A stretch of 64,000 bases of DNA. It comes from Ferruginibacter sp. (GTDB taxonomy: Bacteria > Bacteroidota > Bacteroidia > Chitinophagales > Chitinophagaceae). The translations under genes were made by a program, and so were the position numbers. The stretch lies in assembly GCA_014379625.1 (NCBI GenBank), contig JACMLJ010000052.1, positions 1 through 64,000 on the forward strand, written 5' to 3'. This document shows, in pieces, positions 46,248 through 53,900 of this stretch (positions are counted from its first letter, which is position 1; the number at the start of each line of letters is the position of its first letter). The notes under the pieces were generated by a model. That model did no database searches and was not told the origin of the DNA. It saw only the letters and a list, made by a program, of their open reading frames with translations.

Positions 46248-47039
46248 ATGCAGGTACAGGATAGTGTAGTGGTGATAACAGGCGCTGCCCGCGGCATCGG
46301 GGAGGCGGCCGCGCTAGGCCTGGCTTCCATGGGCGCTAAAATTGTTTTATGCGATTTGAATGAAGAAAAGCTGAAGGCAGTTTGTAATAAGATTATTGAA
46401 AACAAGGGGATGGCGGCATACAAAGCCCTGGATACAACGAACGAAGAAGAAGTGCGGTCTGCAATGGATTTTGCGATAACCGGCTTTGGCAGTATCAATG
46501 TTGTGCTCGCCTGTGCCGGCATTGTTAAAGATGCGTTTTTTGTAAGCCCGGATAAGGAAACAGGTAAGGTTAAAAAATTTATGACTACCGACCAGTTTCA
46601 ATCGGTGTTAGCTGTAAATCTTACCGGTGTATTTCTTACCCTGCGGGAAGCGGCCATCAGGATGATCGACCATAACTGGAAGGGCGTACTGATACCTGTC
46701 TCTTCCATTAATAAGGCCGGGGAACTGGGACAATTAAATTATGCGTCTTCCAAGGCGGCAATTGCATTATGGCCAAAAATACTGGCCGGCGAATTTCATG
46801 CGAAGGCGATAAAAAATATACGGGTGGCGGCTATTGCTCCCGGCTACGTTGAAACACCCATGCTTACCTCCATTAAGCCCGAAATACTCGCAGGTATTGT
46901 CAGCGGCATACCCATCGGCAGGTTAGTACAAACTCACGAGATTATCAGCACCATCCGGTTCATCATCGAAAATGAAGCCATCCATGGTACCACCCTTGAA
47001 ATAGCAGGCGGTATTATTGCAAAGGGATTGGCAAAATAG
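46248..47039 (+). CDS. Short-chain dehydrogenase/reductase (SDR)
   Basis: A 263-residue classical SDR. The NAD(P)-binding motif TGAARGIG is at about residues 10-17. The Asp after the second strand (LCDLN) favours NAD(H). The active site is Ser in PVSSINKAGELG and Tyr-x-x-x-Lys in LNYASSKAAI. IAPGYVETPM follows, as usual. It resembles 3-hydroxyacyl or 3-oxoacyl dehydrogenases of the FabG type. Coupled to the hydrolase gene 6 bp upstream, it probably oxidises a hydroxyl intermediate of the locus substrate. Confidence 0.9.
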   Translation: MQVQDSVVVITGAARGIGEAAALGLASMGAKIVLCDLNEEKLKAVCNKIIENKGMAAYKALDTTNEEEVRSAMDFAITGFGSINVVLACAGIVKDAFFVSPDKETGKVKKFMTTDQFQSVLAVNLTGVFLTLREAAIRMIDHNWKGVLIPVSSINKAGELGQLNYASSKAAIALWPKILAGEFHAKAIKNIRVAAIAPGYVETPMLTSIKPEILAGIVSGIPIGRLVQTHEIISTIRFIIENEAIHGTTLEIAGGIIAKGLAK

Positions 47040-47503
47040 CCAGGGAGTTTACCATTCCGCGTTTATAGTTACCCGTTACCCCGATCCGGCCAACGGCTGC
47101 CGGATGTGGATGCTTTTCTACATCAAATAAGTTGGATCTTCTAAACTTATTTATTTTGAAATCAGGATTTTTGTTATTCAGAATTATCCCAGGAGATCTA
47201 ACCTATGAACAACCAACCAATCCCCCGCCGGACTGGTATTGCGCCCGTAAAAACAGGCAGGATACCGGCTAATAGTGCATATCACCATTGTTATTCATCT
47301 GTTTTTTCTATGGCTTACAACACCCCTGCGGTATTTGGCAGGAAGCAGGATTGTTTTTATTAAATAAATCACCCGGTGTGTTAATCATTCACCATGCAGG
47401 TACTACAGGTATGGTACCAACAAAATTAAAATAACAGCAAATGCTTAAATAATAGCATAAGTATAAAGAAACGATAGTCACGTACGGAAAACCTATACCC
47501 CTC
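47040..47503. other. Intergenic region with one AT-rich hairpin
   Basis: AAATAAGTT (47125-47133) and AACTTATTT (47144-47152), followed by ATTTTG, could end the hydrolase-SDR transcript about 85 bp after its stop. Nothing else was recognised. A 52-residue frame from 47204 has no protein-like character. Confidence 0.4.
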
Positions 47504-47914
47504 ATGAAAATAGAAAATATTATTGAAGATATTAAAAAGGACATAATTGAATTGAGAGATATGGTGGAAGTACATTTCAGGATACAAAACCCCGGCCTTA
47601 ACTTTTCTGTCAGTTTACCCGGTATAGAAGAACTGGCAACCATTAAGTCAATAGCATTATCGATAGAACAAGACAATACCATATATTATTTAAGTGTGCA
47701 CGTACACACCCACAATGGAAACAGGGTATTTGAAGATGCACCTAAAGAAATTATAAACAACCAGCCAATACCCTATAAAGCCCGGCACCCGTTCCAGGAC
47801 AGGTTTGTGGATTTGTTACGCGAATTAATTAAAAAGAAAAAGCATAAAATGAAATCCATAAATAAGCCTCACAAACTTTACCTTAATCACGGGCATTTTG
47901 CCGGCACTGCGTAA
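47504..47914 (+). CDS. Hypothetical protein, 136 residues
   Basis: Function not recognised. The first 20 residues form a charged helix (KIENIIEDIKKDIIELRDMV). A mixed alpha/beta region follows, with strand-like parts (FSVSLPGIEELA, IYYLSVHVHTHNG). The tail after residue 110 is rich in Lys and His (LIKKKKHKMKSINKPHK). There is no signal peptide or membrane segment. It stands alone between the SDR gene and the HTCS region. Codon pattern and length support a real gene, but I know no family for it. Confidence 0.55.
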   Translation: MKIENIIEDIKKDIIELRDMVEVHFRIQNPGLNFSVSLPGIEELATIKSIALSIEQDNTIYYLSVHVHTHNGNRVFEDAPKEIINNQPIPYKARHPFQDRFVDLLRELIKKKKHKMKSINKPHKLYLNHGHFAGTA

Positions 47915-48481
47915 AGGGTAGTTATTTATCTGAAATTGGATAGGTGGCTTTCAAACTCAATATTACCGGTCTGCATTATTACGAATATTTAAATGTGACC
48001 ACTTTTCGATTTTCTACAACAGTAACCGGGTTAGCAGCCTTTCGTTGGTTCGGTGCCGCCAACGGCGGGATAGAAAAAATGCAAAGCTTATTTTTTCTAA
48101 GAAGCAAAAACAGCTGCGTTCCGGTTACGCAGCCCGCCGGCTGGGGAGGCGAAAGTAGCGAGTTGACAAAAGTTAACTTATTCAGAAAAGGAATACCGGC
48201 AATGAGCCGAACCATTTTATGATCGACCAATATTTGAAGGGAATAAAAATAAAAAATTGATTTTAAATAGATGGTTGGAGAAGCAAAGATTCGCAATAGA
48301 AAATCTTTTAAAACCTTTACCAGTTGTCAATCATAGAGTTTTCTTGCAGGCACTAAATATTGATTATGACTTTAAAGACCCCGTACTATATCATACGATA
48401 TCAAACAGGATGATAAAAAGCCTCAGGAATAAAAACTCATGCAATTAATACAGCGTACAACACTGGCCGGTTGGGTATATA
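47915..48481. other. Intergenic region holding dispersed element copy 2
   Basis: Apart from the repeat at 48037-48161, no gene is convincing. A 63-residue frame at 48257-48448 has no recognisable features and no neighbours to support it. Confidence 0.45.
48037..48161. repeat. Dispersed element of about 125 bp, copy 2
   Basis: Same orientation as copy 1, with starts about 2.9 kb apart. It keeps AAAAAATGC, AAGAAGCAAAA and ACGCAGCCCGCCGGCTG. In the frame where copy 1 is open, this copy has stop codons, so the conserved unit appears to be the DNA rather than a protein. Confidence 0.7.
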
Positions 48482-51400
48482 TTATTTCCTTGTTTTTACA
48501 TTCAGCTTATGGGTATTGTGGAAAGATTTCCTGTATTTTTTTATATATTCCGAAGGGTTCATATCAAACACTTTATAAAACTGCTCCCTGAAATATTTTA
48601 TATCGTTGAAACCTACGAGGTAGGCGGTTTCATTGATGTTATTTTCTGTATTGATAAACATTTCTGCTGCTTTTCTCAAACGGATGAAACGAATAAACCC
48701 GTTCACCGACTGTCCCGAAACAGATTTTACTTTTTTATAAAGATTTGAATGGCTCATACCAATTTCGGCCGCCAGGGTTTTAATGGAAAAAGTTTTATCA
48801 TCCAGGTGATCTTCAACAATTTTTAAACAGTTTTCAAGGAACTCTTTGTACTCCACTGAAATTTTATGGGGGTTGGTTTGAAGTGTTATTTCGTTATAGA
48901 AATATTTTTGAACCGTATTGCGGTTTTTAAGAATATTCCCTACCCGGGCTATCAGGATTTCTTTATCAAAAGGCTTTTTGATAAAATCATCGGCGCCGCT
49001 CTCAATTCCTTTAAGCTCTACTTCGTCTGAAGATCCGGTTAATAAAATAACCGGGATATGGCTTACCGTACTATCCATCTTCAGGGTTTGGCAAAATTCA
49101 ATGCCTCCCATGCCCTCCATTACAATATCACATATTATAAGATCGGGCAGGTGCTCGTGCGCCAGCTTTAATCCCGTGGTTCCATTATTGGCTTCATATA
49201 TTTTAAAGCCAGCGCTAAAAATACCGGCCAGGTACCGCAGTATTTCCCTGTCGTCATCAATAAGGAGCAATGTTTGCTGATCAGATGCCAATTCATACTG
49301 GGTTTGATCTTTACTATCCGCAAAGGGTATGGTTTCATGAATTTCTTCTTCATTTAATTCATGCAGTAACTGCGATCCCTGCTTTATGCCGCCTGAAAAG
49401 CCGGGCGCATTTGCTTGTTTGCACCCTTTGGGTAAGGTTACAAAAAAAGTTGACCCTTCGCCAGGTTTGCTTTTGTAGGAAATTTCACCTTCATGCGCTG
49501 CTATAAATTTTTTTACAAGGTACAAACCAATGCCAAAACCCACTGATCGCATGTTGTTTTCCTTTACCTGGTAAAACTTCTCAAATAACTTATCTCCTGC
49601 TTCCACAGGTATACCACATCCGGTATCTTCAATGCTAATGGCTACCTTATTTTCCTGTTCCGTTACCGTAAAACATATCCTGCCGTTTTCAGGGGTATTT
49701 TTAAATGCATTGGATAGTAAATTAAATAAAGCGATTTCAACTTTCTCCCGGTCAACAAATAATTCAAGCCCTTTATTTTTGCATACAAATTCGTAGCGGA
49801 TTTTTTTGGCCCTTGCCTGTTGCATAAAACATATATACACTTCTTTGCACAAAGCATTAAAATTTAGTTGTACTATGTTCAGCTTGTCCAGTTCACTGTC
49901 AGATTTTTTAAAAAGCAACAACTGGTCAACTAGCCGGAGCAGCCTTCGGGCATTGCGGTAAACAATATTTAATTCATCGTTTTCCTCATCTGGTCCCTTT
50001 TTATGCAGGATATCTTTTATTGGATTAATAATGAGTGATAAAGGTGTCCTGAATTCATGTGCAATATTGGTAAAAAAAGCAACTTTCTTTTCATTCAGTT
50101 CCTTTTCTTTTTGTGCGTCCAGGTGGGCAAGTTTAATTTCATATTTCAACTTTGCCTGCCTGTTTTTGTATACCAGGTATACATATATAGCGGAGGCGAT
50201 CAGCAAAAAATAGATAAGCCAGGCCCACCAGGTTCTGTACCAGGGTGGCATGATAACTACTTTTATGGAAATCTCGCCGCTGTTCCACTTACCTTCGGCA
50301 TTGGTAGCTTTTATGCGCAAATGATATACACCTTCGCTTAAATGTGTGTAGTTGGCTGTTCTTGTATTTCCGATATAATTCCAGCCTTTATCCCATCCTT
50401 CTAAATAATAGGCGTAAGAAATTTTATTGGGGGCTGTGTATTCAAGTGCTGCAAATTCGAAAGACAGGATAGCTTTATTAAAAGGTATTGTCAAAGATTC
50501 GATCTTATCCAGGCTCGATTTGGTAACATATGCATTGTCCTGTTCCACGGGCAAATTATTGATCCGCATCGCGGTTAATAAAACGGGCGGGGTAGTATTG
50601 ACAGCCCGTATACTATCAGGATAAAAAATATTGAAGCCTTTAATGCCACCAAACGCAAGTTCGCCGGATGATAGAGCGTAAGCTGCATTATAGCTGAACT
50701 GGTTGCTTTGCAGGCCATCGTGCTGGTAATAATTTTTAAATGTTTTCGACTGAGGGTTAAAACTGGCTATACCGTTAAATGTACTGAGCCATAATTGGCG
50801 CTTATTATCTTCCAGGATATTTAAAACGGAATTATTGCACAATCCATTGTCGGTAGTGTATCGTAAAAAACTACCATCCTGTTGATTAAACCGTAGAAGA
50901 CCTGCTCCTTCTGTACCCAGCCATAACTGGCCGGCTTTATCCTGGTAAACAGACCGTACAGGCTTGCCAATAGAATAGAATGCGTGCTTCTTTAATTTTC
51001 TGTCTATTTTAATCAACTGGCTTGCAGTACCTGCCCAAATTGACCCGTTGCTATCTTCTGTTAAGGAAATAATATCGGTAAGCTGCTGATCAAATACCTC
51101 AAACCTGTCAGTGTGCCGGTTCAGCCGATAAATCCTGCCCTGGTTAAAGGTAGCTGCCCAGAGGTACTTTTGTTTATCTTCATATAGCAACAGCACGTTT
51201 TTATTTTCAACGTCGTTAAGGGAATCCAGGCAGGCATAGTGTTTAAAGGACCTGTCAGTTTTATTATAACGGTTAATACCCCCTCCATAACTGGCAATCC
51301 ATATATTATCCAGGTAATCGGATTTAATACTGGTGATAAAATTATTACTGATCGAAGCAGGGTTGGCAGCATCATGCCTGAAGTTGGTAAAACTGTTTTG

Positions 51401-52585
51401 CCTGCGGTTCCAGATGCTTAGCCCTCCTCCATCGGTACCCACCCAAAGGTTGCTTTGCCGGTCTTCAAAAAAAGACATTACGAAATTATTGATAAGCGTG
51501 TTGTTACCTTTCGGATTTCGCTGAACAGTTTGAAACCTGTGTTTATACGGATCAACAATATTAATGCCGCCCCTTATTGTTCCAATCCATTTCCGGTCGT
51601 TTTTATCTTCATAGATGGCGGTCACGGTTTCGCTGTTGAGCGAAGCCTTTTCATGTCCGGGCAAGAGGTATTTTATTTCCCCGCTTTTCGGGTCCAGTAT
51701 ATTGATTGCGCCCCCATCCGTACCGATCCATAGTTTTTTTTCTTTTACAAAACATACCGTTAATATCTTTTCCGAGCTAAGGCTTCCCGCATCTTCTTTA
51801 TACGATTTTACCAGGGAATTCAAACGGGTATCGTATTGGTGCAGGCCCTCATCTGAGCCAATCCAGAGATGCCCGTTGTCACCCTCTTCCATGCAATTGG
51901 CCGATTTCAGGGAATTGTTCACCAGCCTTAATTCCTTTCCTGCTGCATCCAATAAATAAATACCTGCATCACGGATAAATACCCATACCCGGTGCACCTT
52001 ATCGATTTTTATTGACTGCACGTTGTAATAAGTGAACATTTCAGCGCCTTTCTTAATGGGTAGCTGTACTGTTTTATCACTGCCGGTCAACCGCACCAGT
52101 AAACCCCTTCCGTTTGTACCAATAAAAATACTGCCGTTGGCATCAACTGCAATATTTGTTATGGAAGCCGTAATTTTTTCAGTTGTGTTGCTTTGATAAG
52201 GAATGAAAAAGGCCGGAAGCAGCCTGGACGTGAGGTTATTATAAATACTGATCCCCTGCCCGGTACCTATCCACAGATTATTATAAAGGTCTTCATTAAT
52301 AGCATATATATAATTATGGGGCAAGGAAGCAGAATCGTTGAACTTATTGCGGAATACTTTGAAAGAATAGCCGTCATACCTGTTCAGCCCGTCAAAGGTA
52401 CCAAACCACATAAAGCCTTTGCGGTCCTTAAATATAGCGGTAACCGAATTGTTGGACAACCCGTTTTCTATACCAATATATTCAAAAGGGGTTTGGGCAT
52501 TGAGGGTATTAATGAAAAAAAAGGATGATATAAATAAATAACGGTACAAAGCAATTCTACTTGCAAAAAAAGCAGTTACAACCAT
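48482..52585 (-). CDS. Hybrid two-component system regulator (HTCS) of a polysaccharide utilisation locus
   Basis: A 1367-residue one-protein sensor and activator. Signal or anchor about 1-30, two seven-bladed Reg_prop propellers (repeated DRKGFMWFGTFDGLNRYD-type motifs) to about 700, a Y_Y_Y domain (SYAYYLEGWDKGWNYIG), a transmembrane helix near 787, a HisKA domain with the His in FTNIAHEFRTPLSL near 843, a HATPase (GFGIGLYLVKKF near 1021), a receiver domain with the Asp in LIICDIVMEGMGG near 1151, and an AraC-type HTH at the end (IKTLAAEIGMSHSNLYKKVK, then VGFNDIKYFREQFYKVFDMN). HTCS proteins sense oligosaccharides in the periplasm and switch on the adjacent locus. It is divergent from the GH16-SusCD-SusCD-GH2 genes, which are the expected targets. 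Confidence 0.95.
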   Translation of the reverse strand: MVVTAFFASRIALYRYLFISSFFFINTLNAQTPFEYIGIENGLSNNSVTAIFKDRKGFMWFGTFDGLNRYDGYSFKVFRNKFNDSASLPHNYIYAINEDLYNNLWIGTGQGISIYNNLTSRLLPAFFIPYQSNTTEKITASITNIAVDANGSIFIGTNGRGLLVRLTGSDKTVQLPIKKGAEMFTYYNVQSIKIDKVHRVWVFIRDAGIYLLDAAGKELRLVNNSLKSANCMEEGDNGHLWIGSDEGLHQYDTRLNSLVKSYKEDAGSLSSEKILTVCFVKEKKLWIGTDGGAINILDPKSGEIKYLLPGHEKASLNSETVTAIYEDKNDRKWIGTIRGGINIVDPYKHRFQTVQRNPKGNNTLINNFVMSFFEDRQSNLWVGTDGGGLSIWNRRQNSFTNFRHDAANPASISNNFITSIKSDYLDNIWIASYGGGINRYNKTDRSFKHYACLDSLNDVENKNVLLLYEDKQKYLWAATFNQGRIYRLNRHTDRFEVFDQQLTDIISLTEDSNGSIWAGTASQLIKIDRKLKKHAFYSIGKPVRSVYQDKAGQLWLGTEGAGLLRFNQQDGSFLRYTTDNGLCNNSVLNILEDNKRQLWLSTFNGIASFNPQSKTFKNYYQHDGLQSNQFSYNAAYALSSGELAFGGIKGFNIFYPDSIRAVNTTPPVLLTAMRINNLPVEQDNAYVTKSSLDKIESLTIPFNKAILSFEFAALEYTAPNKISYAYYLEGWDKGWNYIGNTRTANYTHLSEGVYHLRIKATNAEGKWNSGEISIKVVIMPPWYRTWWAWLIYFLLIASAIYVYLVYKNRQAKLKYEIKLAHLDAQKEKELNEKKVAFFTNIAHEFRTPLSLIINPIKDILHKKGPDEENDELNIVYRNARRLLRLVDQLLLFKKSDSELDKLNIVQLNFNALCKEVYICFMQQARAKKIRYEFVCKNKGLELFVDREKVEIALFNLLSNAFKNTPENGRICFTVTEQENKVAISIEDTGCGIPVEAGDKLFEKFYQVKENNMRSVGFGIGLYLVKKFIAAHEGEISYKSKPGEGSTFFVTLPKGCKQANAPGFSGGIKQGSQLLHELNEEEIHETIPFADSKDQTQYELASDQQTLLLIDDDREILRYLAGIFSAGFKIYEANNGTTGLKLAHEHLPDLIICDIVMEGMGGIEFCQTLKMDSTVSHIPVILLTGSSDEVELKGIESGADDFIKKPFDKEILIARVGNILKNRNTVQKYFYNEITLQTNPHKISVEYKEFLENCLKIVEDHLDDKTFSIKTLAAEIGMSHSNLYKKVKSVSGQSVNGFIRFIRLRKAAEMFINTENNINETAYLVGFNDIKYFREQFYKVFDMNPSEYIKKYRKSFHNTHKLNVKTRK

Positions 52586-52845
52586 CAGTAAAATTTATAA
52601 CCGAAGATACGATTAAACAAAATCTTCCCCGAATTGGAAAATAACAGGCAAATAATTTATTGGGATCATTGGGAACCTTGCCGGCGACCCGTATTTTCTG
52701 GTTGCCCTGGTGAATGCTATAATTTCTTTAATGACCAAATATAAAAGGTTGGCAGCAGCTATGATGGTTAAGTGTCATTGCTATATTCTTTGCTAATGAA
52801 TACCACCAGTGGCGTGGTTGATTTCCCCTCAAAAACCCAGTTTAA

Positions 52846-52885
52846 TACGAAAATACCCCTTTAAATTACGAATAATACCCCTTTA
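52846..52885 (+). promoter_or_regulatory. 21-bp-spaced direct repeat, candidate HTCS operator
   Basis: TACGAAAATACCCCTTTA at 52846 and TACGAATAATACCCCTTTA at 52867 start 21 bp apart, two helical turns. AraC-type HTH pairs bind such tandem half-sites. The second copy touches the -33 region of the candidate promoter at 52904. Binding is inferred from position and spacing. Confidence 0.6.
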
Positions 52886-52911
52886 CAACTCTGTTTTAAA
52901 AGGTAGTTTTG
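52882..52911 (+). promoter_or_regulatory. Candidate promoter of the GH16-SusCD-SusCD operon
   Basis: TAGTTTTG at 52904-52911 is a full match to the Bacteroidota -7 element TAnnTTTG. The -33 element is TTTA (consensus TTTG), 18 bp upstream, which suits an activator-dependent promoter. It lies about 70 bp before the GH16 start codon. Confidence 0.6.
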
Positions 52912-52983
52912 CTTTGGTAATTAGCTCATGTAGAGAATTACACAGGTTGCTTTGTTTTGCTTGTTGATTAAAATATCTTGCTG

Positions 52984-53820
52984 ATGAGAAAAAATTTACT
53001 TTTTGTTTTCTTCTTTTCCCTGATCACAATTTACCTCCATCCTGCCCATAGCCAGGAACAAAATAAAAAATTACGGCAGCCTGGTCAGCAAACTAAAGGA
53101 ACTGATACCATCATCAGCAATTCTTTTTCTGATTACACTAATTTTCATAAATACTGGAACTATTTATATCCCTGGGGCGCAGATCATAACGGTTCCGCCA
53201 GGATGTACGGGGATAGCGGCAATCATGCCAATATTTCACTTGTTGATGGTAATATTTTGAAAATTTCCGCCCGCTCAATTATTACCGACGAAGGAAAAAG
53301 TTCGTCTGATCCCCATCTAAAGATAAAATATCACTCCGGTGCCATTCATGCCAAACACCAGGTAATGGTGTCCGATAAATTTCCCAGGTACGAGATAAGC
53401 GGATCCTTTAAGGCCCCTGTAATAAAAGGCACCTGGCCTGCATTTTGGGTCACCGCTGTTAACGGGTGGCCCCCGGAAGCGGATATTTTAGAATTTAAGG
53501 GCGATAACATCAACTGGCAAAATACTTTTATAACACCCCGCAATGTTGAAACCATCAAGATAGCTCAGCCCGATGCGGCAACTAACTGGCATCAATACAA
53601 AGCGGTGCTTAAAAAATTAAGTGCTTCGGATATAGCTATCGAATATTATATCGACGAAAAACTAACAGGGACGCATAAGGCTGATTTTATGAATAAGCCA
53701 ATGTGGATAATCATTAATCTTCAGATGGAAGGCTCCAGTGACAGCCCGGGCCCTGCCGGAACAACGGATTATTACAGTAAAGATATCTTAATTACCAGGA
53801 GCAGGAATAATATTGAGTAA
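52984..53820 (+). CDS. GH16-like secreted glycoside hydrolase
   Basis: A 278-residue protein with a signal peptide (about 1-23, LFVFFFSLITIYLHPAHSQ) and a beta-jelly-roll domain. The catalytic pattern ExDxxE is present as GWPPEADILEFKGD, preceded by GTWPAFWVTA, both hallmarks of family GH16 endo-beta-glucanases and galactanases (laminarinase, agarase, kappa-carrageenase, porphyranase, licheninase). The residue after the first Glu is Ala rather than the usual Ile, Leu or Val. The subfamily and substrate cannot be fixed by eye. A TTG at 52978 would add two residues; the ATG at 52984 is better. It is the first gene after the candidate HTCS-controlled promoter. Confidence 0.8.
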   Translation: MRKNLLFVFFFSLITIYLHPAHSQEQNKKLRQPGQQTKGTDTIISNSFSDYTNFHKYWNYLYPWGADHNGSARMYGDSGNHANISLVDGNILKISARSIITDEGKSSSDPHLKIKYHSGAIHAKHQVMVSDKFPRYEISGSFKAPVIKGTWPAFWVTAVNGWPPEADILEFKGDNINWQNTFITPRNVETIKIAQPDAATNWHQYKAVLKKLSASDIAIEYYIDEKLTGTHKADFMNKPMWIIINLQMEGSSDSPGPAGTTDYYSKDILITRSRNNIE

Positions 53821-53900
53821 TGTGACCGCGTGAGCAATGATCACCGGCATTTTATTATACCAACAATTGCAACACCATTATTACAACATAACCGAAGTAT

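Noticed and set aside
47979..48296. 105-residue minus-strand frame and an opposed 92-residue plus-strand frame
   Set aside because: Both run through the dispersed repeat at 48037; the matching frame is not kept in the other copy, so coding is unlikely.
48257..48448. 63-residue plus-strand frame
   Set aside because: No start context, domain or neighbour supports it, and the length is expected by chance in AT-rich DNA.
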